Source of the DNA: Porticoccaceae bacterium UBA1117
GTDB lineage: Bacteria; Pseudomonadota; Gammaproteobacteria; Pseudomonadales; Porticoccaceae
DNA length: 15,094 nt
NCBI GenBank assembly: GCA_002313335.1
Contig: DCBC01000031.1
Span: 1 to 15,094 of the forward strand
Direction: 5' to 3'
In this document: positions 7,060-13,836 of the stretch, in pieces
Layout of the letters: every line of letters starts with the position of its first letter
Position numbering within the stretch: the stretch's first letter is position 1
Notes under the pieces: generated by a model
The model's input: the letters and a program-made list of their open reading frames with translations, nothing else
Told to the model about the DNA's origin: nothing
Databases searched by the model: none
Program-made: the position numbers and the translations under genes

Positions 7060-8114
7060 GGCCACATACCTAGTGGGTCGAGCTTGTAGTTGTTATCGTG
7101 ACCTGTCATCAAATTAAAATTTTGCATAGCCTGGCCTGCACCACCTTTAATAAGGTTATCCAATACGCTGGTTACACACAGGGTTTTTGATCCGTCACTG
7201 TGCATTTCACTGACATCAATACCAATTTCTATACGAGCAGAGTTTTTGATGGCAACAACCTCAGGTGCAACTCCTTTAGGTAACACCGAAATTAATGGGA
7301 AACTTTGGTAGTAATCTTCATACATCAAACGCAGTTCATCTTCACTAACACCTACCGGCATATCCAGCTGAGTAATTGACATCATTCCTCTGGACAGTGG
7401 CGCAGAGACCGGTACAAAATCAAGTTTGACCTCACTTGCACCAGCGGCCGTCAATGTTTGCACTATTTCTGGCGTATGCTGGTGATTGAATACCTTGTAG
7501 GCTTTTAAATTATTGGTGCGAACAGCGTGATGATTACCCATTTGCGGATGCACACCTGAACCACTTGAACCGGTTAATGCCACAATCCTAACCGCAGATT
7601 TATGCATATGCCCGGCATTTGCCAGCGGCAACAATGACGTTGCTATACAGGTAGCAAAACAACCGGGGTTGGCTACATGCTTAGCTGTTTTAATTTGCTG
7701 TGCATACAACTCTGGCATCCCATAAACAAAGGACCCTAAACGCTCAGGACAAGGATGTTGATCGGCATAGTATTGGGTGTAATCGTTGAGGTCTTTAAGA
7801 CGAAAGTCTCCTGACAAGTCGATAATTCGTACATCTAAGTCAAATAATTCCATCGCAACCTGCGCTGTTACTACATGGGGCATTGCTAAAAATACAATGT
7901 CGGCCCCAGCGGCGCATTCACAGGGTGGAATATCTTCAAGAATAACCTCACTAAGCCCCCAAAAGGAGCGATTAACTTCGCCAATATTTTTCCCGATGTG
8001 ATCCTTGCTAGATACACGCAATATTTCTACGTCTTCACGGCTTAGTAAATTACGCAGTAACTCTGCTGCAAGGTAGCCGGAGCCCCCAATAATAGAGACT
8101 TTAGTTTTTTTCAT
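7056..8114 (-). CDS. argC: N-acetyl-gamma-glutamyl-phosphate reductase family protein; possible N-succinyl-specific form
   Basis: A 352-residue NADP-dependent aldehyde/acyl-phosphate oxidoreductase. The Rossmann motif IGGSGYLAAELLR is near residues 9-21. The nucleophilic Cys152 is in VANPGCFATC, the substrate-loop motif GSSGSG is at 182-187, and NHQHTPEI (210-217) has the conserved His. DNLIKGGAGQAMQNFNLM is near the C-terminus. The active-site segment reads GCFATC rather than GCYPT and lacks the SGAGRKA motif of enterobacterial ArgC. From memory it resembles Bacteroidota enzymes, which serve a succinylated arginine pathway. In this operon it could oxidise N-succinylglutamate semialdehyde with NADP and phosphate to the acyl phosphate, the reverse of its biosynthetic reaction (inference). 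Its ATG overlaps the astE stop as ATGA, and its own stop overlaps argB the same way, so all three are translationally coupled. Confidence 0.93.
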   Translation of the reverse strand: MKKTKVSIIGGSGYLAAELLRNLLSREDVEILRVSSKDHIGKNIGEVNRSFWGLSEVILEDIPPCECAAGADIVFLAMPHVVTAQVAMELFDLDVRIIDLSGDFRLKDLNDYTQYYADQHPCPERLGSFVYGMPELYAQQIKTAKHVANPGCFATCIATSLLPLANAGHMHKSAVRIVALTGSSGSGVHPQMGNHHAVRTNNLKAYKVFNHQHTPEIVQTLTAAGASEVKLDFVPVSAPLSRGMMSITQLDMPVGVSEDELRLMYEDYYQSFPLISVLPKGVAPEVVAIKNSARIEIGIDVSEMHSDGSKTLCVTSVLDNLIKGGAGQAMQNFNLMTGHDNNYKLDPLGMWP

Positions 8115-9145
8115 AAGATACTCTCTGTTAAATTATCTTCGGGCCTAATTATGACCAGAGCTCGCTGCCCAATAGCGACATTTTCATTAGGAAATAAAAT
8201 TCGCTCGCCACCATTAGCCACAATGTATTCATAGCCTTTGTCGGTTGCCAATACATCACCAATATCAAACTCAGTAAAATTGACAGTGTCACTGGGAAAA
8301 CAAAGGCGGAAATGTTCGCTGTGTTTTATCACCTCACCCGCAACACTAAACCGTTTGACGGGATTATTAATCATAGATAAATCTTCATCCCCAACGATCG
8401 AGCGCGCTAGCCCCTCTATTACTGCGGAGAACTCACCTAAGTCATTTTCACCAAACGGCTTTACTTGTCCAAGCTCTAAAGTGAAACTTGTTGCACCACA
8501 GGTATTTGCTGTAAATGACGAATAAGTTGGGCTTTTTTGTTGTGTACTTAATATGGCTTGGATACCCCAATGACCCAGTAAGCCATATTGATAGTCAGCT
8601 TCTGACATTCCAATGGCATTTGGTGAGATCGCGAACTGCGTGTAAACAGAGCCTCTAATAGCTGTATGCAGATCGTAATGTATTTTTTTTACAGCCTCTC
8701 GATTGAAAAAACCCTGGCTAAGCTCCATTAGTCGTTGGCTTCTATGCCGCTCATTACTCTGGTCGGTTTGATGTGTAAAGTTACTACTAAACAGCCGGTT
8801 CATGTTTTCATCAACTTCTCGACTGCCCGCATTTATAGCCTCTGGGTTGGCGATCACAATTAATAGATTGTGCTTAACAACTATTTTCCCTGCAAAAATA
8901 TCAGTCACTAGTTGGTCGATAATTTCTATAGGTGCTGTCTCATTACCATGAACACCTACTGACAATAATAATGAGTTTTGCAGCGAATCACCCTGCGGAT
9001 GAAAATACAGAACACCATTATCCCAAAGTTCTACCCGTACATTGTTGCCTAAGACTACATGAGACTGCACCACCATAGGCTTTTGATCTAGCGTGAATTC
9101 TACAAAGCTTTGTGTACCAAATAATTTTTGCTGAGCACTTGTCAT
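8111..9145 (-). CDS. astE: Succinylglutamate desuccinylase
   Basis: A zinc carboxypeptidase-like amidohydrolase of about 344 residues (E. coli AstE has 322). It performs the last step of the AST pathway, N-succinylglutamate to glutamate plus succinate. Zinc ligands are visible in GVHGNETAP (His66, Glu69) and HYDLHTAIRGS (His160); the catalytic Glu224 is in FTLELGQVKPFGENDL. The C-terminus has the expected LFPNENVAIGQRA segment. An ATG at 9169 is in frame and would overlap astB by 20 bases. I prefer the ATG at 9145 because AGGTG (9153-9157) stands 7 bases before it. The astE stop overlaps the argC start, which ties this step to the following ArgC/ArgB pair. Confidence 0.93.
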   Translation of the reverse strand: MTSAQQKLFGTQSFVEFTLDQKPMVVQSHVVLGNNVRVELWDNGVLYFHPQGDSLQNSLLLSVGVHGNETAPIEIIDQLVTDIFAGKIVVKHNLLIVIANPEAINAGSREVDENMNRLFSSNFTHQTDQSNERHRSQRLMELSQGFFNREAVKKIHYDLHTAIRGSVYTQFAISPNAIGMSEADYQYGLLGHWGIQAILSTQQKSPTYSSFTANTCGATSFTLELGQVKPFGENDLGEFSAVIEGLARSIVGDEDLSMINNPVKRFSVAGEVIKHSEHFRLCFPSDTVNFTEFDIGDVLATDKGYEYIVANGGERILFPNENVAIGQRALVIIRPEDNLTESIL

Positions 9146-9149
9146 TGCA

Positions 9150-10493
9150 TTACACCTGCTGAAACTCATAAAAACTGCCTAATTTCATCATTTGCGTTAA
9201 CTCATCTAACGCAGCCCTGCTCTCTAAGAGAAAATCCGGATCAGCTAAGTCGCCGCCACACAGTTCATCTCGATAATGTTTGTCGACCCAGGCGTTCAGT
9301 GTCAAAAACAAATCCTCGGTAAATACGAAAGATGGATTAATATGCGCGAGCTCTTGCTCATTTAAAACAACTCGTAACCGCAAGCAGGCAGGTCCACCCC
9401 CATTACGCATACTTTGTCGAACATCGACAAACTCCAAATGCTTAATGGGTGTATCTTGCGCGATGAGATCTAGCAAATAACTATGCACACTTTTGTTTTC
9501 TTGGCTTTCCATTGGCAATATCAATGTCATACCTTCACTGCCGGGGACATTAACTAATTGCGAGTTGAACAAGTAAGACTTTATCGCATTGTCCAAAGAC
9601 ACCTTATGTTCAGGCACTTCTATAAAATGGACAGGCTGATCGCCGTAGGCGCTCTCCACTTCTTTAAATAAACTAGCCTTATCAGCAAATGCAAGCTCAT
9701 GCATGAATAGAACATTTTTGTTACTCACGCTGACCACGTCATTATGAAACCCACCGGCATCGATAACCTGCGAGCTTTGACAAGCCATAACTACCTTGCT
9801 GGATGATAAACCATGTTTTCGGGCTATCGCCGTTGATGCCTCTAAGGACTGCCTTGCCGGAAAACGATTACTTGATCTTGAAGGACCAAAATCGTGCCGA
9901 CCATAGACAAACAGCTCTACACCTTGCTCACCATATTCAGCACATAGTCGATTATGATTGGCAGCGCCTTCATCGCCTAAATGTATTCCGCCAAGTAGCG
10001 CATCATGGTGACAGAAATGATCATCATTATTGAAAATGACTTTAAGGATATTGCTAGTCATGTTGTGCTCTATGGAGCGATGAAACATGCTTTTTAAGTT
10101 TGCGGGCGTAAAGTGGACTCGCCCATCATTAGTGTCGCTGCTGGGTGATACTGTAGCGGCATTAGCGGCCCACATTGAGGATGCTGAGTAGCACATGGCC
10201 AATAACCCAGGTGCAGATTTATGGACCTTTTCTATCACCGCTTGATCAGTGCCTCTAAATCCCATTTGCCGCAATGTTGGAATATGCGGCCGCTCCTGAG
10301 GAATTAGAATACCTTGCTTTAGCCCCAATTGGTGTAAACGATACATTTTTGCCAAGCCTTCTTTGGCGGCTTGACGTGGATGTGACACGCGTTTGGCATT
10401 ATTGGTTGAGGCCAAATTACCCTGTGATAAACCCGCATAATTGTGGGTATTTCCAATGAGTCCATCAAAATTCATCTCAACGGTATGGGACAC
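9150..10493 (-). CDS. astB: N-succinylarginine dihydrolase
   Basis: A 447-residue amidinotransferase-fold enzyme, the usual length of AstB. It converts N2-succinylarginine to N2-succinylornithine, releasing two ammonia and CO2. The opening MNFDGLIGNTHNYAGLSQGN (7-26) is the family signature. The expected catalytic residues are present: Glu175 in HLGDEGAANH, His250 in DAGGFHNDVV, and Cys370 in RNGGGPACLRLRV. The start is GTG at 10493, well supported by AGGAAG (10500-10505) 6 bases before it; the ATG at codon 7 has no such signal. It follows astA by 65 bases and its last codons contain the astE ribosome-binding site. Confidence 0.95.
   Translation of the reverse strand: MSHTVEMNFDGLIGNTHNYAGLSQGNLASTNNAKRVSHPRQAAKEGLAKMYRLHQLGLKQGILIPQERPHIPTLRQMGFRGTDQAVIEKVHKSAPGLLAMCYSASSMWAANAATVSPSSDTNDGRVHFTPANLKSMFHRSIEHNMTSNILKVIFNNDDHFCHHDALLGGIHLGDEGAANHNRLCAEYGEQGVELFVYGRHDFGPSRSSNRFPARQSLEASTAIARKHGLSSSKVVMACQSSQVIDAGGFHNDVVSVSNKNVLFMHELAFADKASLFKEVESAYGDQPVHFIEVPEHKVSLDNAIKSYLFNSQLVNVPGSEGMTLILPMESQENKSVHSYLLDLIAQDTPIKHLEFVDVRQSMRNGGGPACLRLRVVLNEQELAHINPSFVFTEDLFLTLNAWVDKHYRDELCGGDLADPDFLLESRAALDELTQMMKLGSFYEFQQV
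9153..9157 (-). promoter_or_regulatory. Ribosome-binding site that places the astE start
   Basis: AGGTG lies within the last codons of astB, 7 bases before the ATG at 9145. The alternative in-frame ATG at 9169 has no comparable purine-rich sequence, so this site favours a near-abutting astB-astE junction over a 20-base overlap. Confidence 0.55.
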
Positions 10494-10499
10494 GTTTCA

Positions 10500-10505
10500 C
10501 TTCCT
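10500..10505 (-). promoter_or_regulatory. Ribosome-binding site that supports the GTG start of astB
   Basis: AGGAAG precedes the GTG at 10493 by 6 bases. Because AstB proteins elsewhere begin close to the NFDG motif, the choice between GTG and the ATG six codons later depends on this signal, and it favours GTG. Confidence 0.6.
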
Positions 10506-10558
10506 ATTTTAATAAAAAACCATAACCAATAAGTAAGGCAACTCACACTAAAATGCAC

Positions 10559-11575
10559 TTACAATTTTACATATCTAACAGAATCATCTATTGATAAATT
10601 CAACGCTTCTAATGTGGCAGCTGGCAGTTTTACAGTGCCATCAACCATTATTTTAATGCCACTAATACAGGTCGCAAAGGACGTAATATCACTGCCACAT
10701 ACCAAGTACTGAGTGTCATCAGAATGGGCCGCTTCGCCTGAAATAGTTCCAACTGCGCTTGACCTAATAGTGTCGAGTTGGTCAATAAATGTATCGACAC
10801 TAGGAGCGCCATCAAAAATATCGATCTGACCACGCCAAAGAAAGCCCTCTTTTTCCAGCATAGCCAAGGCCGCCTTACCCTGATCATTGGGGCGACCGAT
10901 CACATCTCGCGCCTCTTTAGAGAGCAAATTGACATAAATAGGCTGCTTGGGCATCAAGTCAGCAATAAACTGATTACCATTTACTGCACCAAATAAATCA
11001 GCTGCCGCAAAGTCCATATCGAAAAAATGCTGGCCTATAGCATCCCAAAATGGAGAACGGCCATGCTCATCAAAATAACCACGTAAATCCGCCATCACCT
11101 GGTCAGGAAACCGATGTCTAAATTGGGCCATGAACAAGTAACGGCTGCGAGACAGTAACTTACCATTACCTTTTTTACGGTAAGGTTGATCCAGAAATAA
11201 TGTCGCCACTTCAGCAAAACCCTCGAAATGGTTGGACAGATTGAGTGTTTCAACACTCACCTTCTTATCTAAGGCTTTACTGCTGTGAGTAACCTTATTA
11301 ATTTTGTAGGAGTAAAACTGATCATCCTCACCCAATTGCGAGATAATGCCCGCGGTACCAGCCAATCGCTTAGTTTCAGTATCTTCCATAACCAGCAAAT
11401 AGTTTTCACGCCCAGGTTCGGTAACCTGCTTGGACAAACTCGAGGTTGATTTTTCAATTTTTTTGATCAATGCATCCCGGTCCGGTGGCAATGTAGTCAT
11501 CCCCGGATACGCTGCCTCAGCTAAGCGCATTAAATTGTCAATGTCCTCTTCCCTAATTGGCCTTACAATAATCAT
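10559..11575 (-). CDS. astA: Arginine N-succinyltransferase
   Basis: A 338-residue GNAT-like acyltransferase, near the length of E. coli AstA (344). It performs the first step of the AST pathway, transferring succinyl from succinyl-CoA to the alpha-amino group of arginine. The N-terminus is MIIVRPIREEDIDNLMRLA. The conserved core includes TLFLDQPYRKKGNGKLLSRS (129-148), DEHGRSPFWDAIGQHFF, IADLMPKQPIYVNLLS (207-222), DVIGRP and IDIFDGAPS; these match AstA closely. AAGG lies about 9 bases before the ATG. It is 53 bases downstream of the aminotransferase gene and 65 bases upstream of astB, all on one strand with no terminator visible. AstA consumes a CoA thioester that AstE does not recover, which matters for the energy argument about ArgB. 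Confidence 0.95.
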   Translation of the reverse strand: MIIVRPIREEDIDNLMRLAEAAYPGMTTLPPDRDALIKKIEKSTSSLSKQVTEPGRENYLLVMEDTETKRLAGTAGIISQLGEDDQFYSYKINKVTHSSKALDKKVSVETLNLSNHFEGFAEVATLFLDQPYRKKGNGKLLSRSRYLFMAQFRHRFPDQVMADLRGYFDEHGRSPFWDAIGQHFFDMDFAAADLFGAVNGNQFIADLMPKQPIYVNLLSKEARDVIGRPNDQGKAALAMLEKEGFLWRGQIDIFDGAPSVDTFIDQLDTIRSSAVGTISGEAAHSDDTQYLVCGSDITSFATCISGIKIMVDGTVKLPAATLEALNLSIDDSVRYVKL

Positions 11576-11628
11576 AATAAATGACCTTCATATCACATTT
11601 AGCTTCAAATTAAATTTTGCAGGGAAAC

Positions 11629-12993
11629 TTACAATACCTGCGCCATAACGCTGCGTACCGACTCATTAAATATATCAACGATATTATCAATATCTTGGTG
11701 AGTGCAAATGAGCGGTGGTGAAAATGCCATTGAATCCAATGATGGTAATGGTCGTGAAATTAGTCCGTTTTCATAGCACTGCTGTGCAATTTTGGCGGAA
11801 ATTTTCGTCTCTTTATCAAAATATGTTTTGTTAGCTTTATCTTTGACTAACTGCACTGCAGCTATCATCCCTGTACCGCGCACCTCTGCAACAAAGCTAT
11901 CACTAGCAAAGCGCTGCTTTAATTGTTGATGAAAATAGGCACCCACGGTCGCCGCGTTATCAACCAAATTTTCTTTTTCGATAATATCTAAATTGGCCAT
12001 TGCAACCGCCGCGCCAATGGGGTGCCCTGCATAGGTATAGCCATGGGCAAAATTGCCGTACTTTACCGAGCCTTCTTTAAGTAGCTGCCAGATTTCATCA
12101 GATACAAAAGAAGCCGAAAAAGGGAAATAACCACTGGTTAATGCCTTTGCCGTTGTCATCATATCGGGCTTAAGATCATATAATTCGCTACCAAACCATT
12201 TGCCTAAGCGGCCATAACCACAAACAACCTCATCTACGATAAATAAAATATCATAGCGTTTAAGTACCTTTTGTATTGCCTCAAAATATCCTTGCGGAGG
12301 AGGCACCACACCGCCTGCACCCAGTACCGGCTCAGCAATAAATGCAGCTACAGTGTCCTTACCTTCACGCAAAATCATCTCTTCTAACTGCTGTGCACGC
12401 CGTGCTGAAAATTCTAGCTCCGTTTCTCCGTCTAATCCATGGCGGAAGAAGTCCGGTGACTCAGTGTGCAATATATTGCTCATCGGCAGGTCAAATGCCG
12501 TATGAAACGATGGCAAACCTGTCAGGCTAGCTGTTGCTAAAGAGGTGCCGTGATAGGCTTGCCACCGAGAAATTATTTTTTTCTTTTCTGGTTTATTGCG
12601 GATATTGTTGATGTACCAAACAATTTTTACCAAGCTATCATTTCCATCAGATCCACCACTGCCAAAAAAAACTTTGGTCAAACCACTGGGTACTTTCTCT
12701 AATAAACGTTCTGCTAACTCTATTTGCGGTGCGTTGGACATGCCTGAAAACGTATGATAATAGCTGAGCTGTAGCGCTGATTTGCGCATAGCATCTGCTA
12801 ACTCTTCACGGCCATAGCCAACATTGACACACCACAAGCCAGCCACGGCATCAATCAGTTGCTTGCCCGAATGATCACGTAAATAAATACCTTGTCCAGA
12901 CTCAATAATTTTAGAGCCATTACGCGCAAAATCATCGGCATTAGTTGCAGGATGTAAAATACTACTCGCATCAATGGCAGTTAAATCTTTCAT
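11629..12993 (-). CDS. Class III pyridoxal-phosphate omega-aminotransferase, candidate N-succinylornithine aminotransferase
   Basis: A 454-residue class III aminotransferase. Motifs in order: VAGLWCVNVGYGREELADAM (50-69), GSGGSDGND phosphate-cofactor region (111-119), KKKIISRWQAYHGTSLATAS (137-156), FIVDEVVCGYGRLG (251-264, with Asp254 for the pyridine nitrogen), TTAKALTSGYFP (Lys283, Schiff base) and NFAHGYTYAGHPIGAAVA. Length and motifs fit the omega-amino acid or diamine:pyruvate branch rather than AstC/ArgD, which are near 400 residues. As first gene of the operon it is the obvious candidate to transaminate the delta-amino group of N-succinylornithine, in place of AstC (inference); putrescine or another omega-amine is an alternative. 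AGGTGA (13000-13005) sits 6 bases before the ATG, and a good promoter lies about 120 bases upstream. Confidence 0.9.
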   Translation of the reverse strand: MKDLTAIDASSILHPATNADDFARNGSKIIESGQGIYLRDHSGKQLIDAVAGLWCVNVGYGREELADAMRKSALQLSYYHTFSGMSNAPQIELAERLLEKVPSGLTKVFFGSGGSDGNDSLVKIVWYINNIRNKPEKKKIISRWQAYHGTSLATASLTGLPSFHTAFDLPMSNILHTESPDFFRHGLDGETELEFSARRAQQLEEMILREGKDTVAAFIAEPVLGAGGVVPPPQGYFEAIQKVLKRYDILFIVDEVVCGYGRLGKWFGSELYDLKPDMMTTAKALTSGYFPFSASFVSDEIWQLLKEGSVKYGNFAHGYTYAGHPIGAAVAMANLDIIEKENLVDNAATVGAYFHQQLKQRFASDSFVAEVRGTGMIAAVQLVKDKANKTYFDKETKISAKIAQQCYENGLISRPLPSLDSMAFSPPLICTHQDIDNIVDIFNESVRSVMAQVL

Positions 12994-13114
12994 CAGATAT
13001 CACCTATCAGTTTCTGTTGCGGCCACTCACATTTAATTGCATTAACAAACACATGAGTAGCGGTCTAATTACGATGATAGTAACCATATAGAACGTCAAA
13101 CGATATAGTATTTT

Positions 13115-13143
13115 TTTATATAAATTGTACTGATATTTGTCAT
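13115..13143 (-). promoter_or_regulatory. Candidate promoter of the aminotransferase-ast-arg operon
   Basis: On the minus strand ATGACA (13138-13143) and TATAAA (13115-13120) are separated by exactly 17 bases, each matching the sigma70 consensus at 5 of 6 positions. Transcription would start near 13108, leaving a leader of about 115 bases. The -35 hexamer is one of the two TGTCAT repeats described separately. Confidence 0.55.
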
Positions 13144-13164
13144 ATTGGTAGATATAAATGTCAT
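13132..13164. promoter_or_regulatory. Two TGTCAT repeats 21 bp apart, possible Lrp/AsnC-family sites
   Basis: GATATTTGTCAT (13132-13143) and GATATAAATGTCAT (13151-13164) share GATAT and TGTCAT, with the TGTCAT parts at 13138 and 13159, 21 bases or two helical turns apart. The first overlaps the proposed -35 box of the operon. Lrp-type octamers often bind several phased AT-rich sites, so the adjacent regulator is the likely binder. This is inference from spacing; no known consensus is matched. Confidence 0.35.
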
Positions 13165-13237
13165 TTATTACAACTTGTAGCCATACTGCGTCCCATGTCA
13201 CAAAATCAGCCCTATAATTATGCAAAATAAAAATCGG

Positions 13238-13663
13238 ATGGTGAGCTATGACTCACTAGATCGCAACCTCATATCAATGCTTCGTACAGATGCTAGAGCC
13301 TCGATATCCGCACTGGCGCAAGCATTAAAAGTATCCCGAGGGACCGTACAAAATCGTCTTGATCGATTAATTGAAACAGGTGCCATTATTGGTTTTACGA
13401 TAAGAGCCAGTGCTAGTGTTGATGACGGTGCTATCCGCGCCATCATGTTGATTGAGGTAACAGGTAAATCTACCTCCCAAATAATTACTAAATTGCGAGG
13501 ATTGCCTGAATTACAAAAGGTACATACTACCAATGGTGCGTGGGATTTAGTTGCCGAAATTCAAGCAGCCAGTTTAGCTGACTTCGATAAGGTGTTACGA
13601 GAAGTGCGGTTAATTGACGGTATTGCGAATAGTGAAACCAGTATCCTATTAAGTACGATATAG
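13238..13663 (+). CDS. Lrp/AsnC-family transcriptional regulator
   Basis: A regulator of 141 residues from the ATG at 13238 (147 if the in-frame ATG at 13220 is used). It has the family opening DSLDRNLISMLRTDARASIS, the helix-turn-helix ALAQALKVSRGTVQNRLDRL (about 25-44) and a C-terminal RAM effector/oligomerisation domain (about 66-138) with TNGAWDLVAEI. Neither start has a good Shine-Dalgarno sequence. I favour 13238 because a perfect TATAAT occupies 13213-13218, immediately before the first ATG; if it is a real -10, that ATG would lie upstream of the transcript. Members of this family sense amino acids. Divergence from the arginine-catabolic operon suggests that it regulates it, perhaps in response to arginine or a product (inference). 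Confidence 0.9.
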   Translation: MVSYDSLDRNLISMLRTDARASISALAQALKVSRGTVQNRLDRLIETGAIIGFTIRASASVDDGAIRAIMLIEVTGKSTSQIITKLRGLPELQKVHTTNGAWDLVAEIQAASLADFDKVLREVRLIDGIANSETSILLSTI

Positions 13664-13675
13664 CTGAAACAAGCA

Positions 13676-13735
13676 CCGCAAAAGCGCTGCCTTTTATCCT
13701 GGGTTAACCCATAAAACGCTTAGACCACTTTGCGG
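13676..13735. repeat. Long interrupted hairpin between convergent genes, possible bidirectional terminator
   Basis: Nested complementary arms can be followed inward: CCGCAAA (13676-13682) with TTTGCGG (13729-13735); AGCG (13683-13686) with CGCT (13717-13720); TTTTA (13692-13696) with TAAAA (13712-13716); and TGGG with CCCA around a TTAA loop. The centre, TGGGTTAACCCA (13700-13711), is a perfect palindrome. The arms are broken by unpaired stretches on both sides. It stands 12 bases after the lrp-type gene and about 100 bases from the end of the SDR gene, so a shared terminator is plausible, but no T run follows on either strand. Confidence 0.45.
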
Positions 13736-13836
13736 CATGTGTGATGACCCTATAAATTTGTGCGTATACCGCTACTTGCCATCCAATAATGGGATGAGAT
13801 TGTGACCCAACAACCTCATACCATATTCATGTTTAC

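Noticed and set aside
11629..12993. Calling the aminotransferase AstC or ArgD directly.
   Set aside because: It is about 50 residues longer and its motifs fit the omega-transaminase branch, so the role is suggested only by its position.
13213..13225. TATAATTATGCA as an ArgR (ARG box) site upstream of the arginine operon.
   Set aside because: Only one half resembles the ARG box; the other half does not, and the stretch is AT-rich with a TATAAT that explains it as well.
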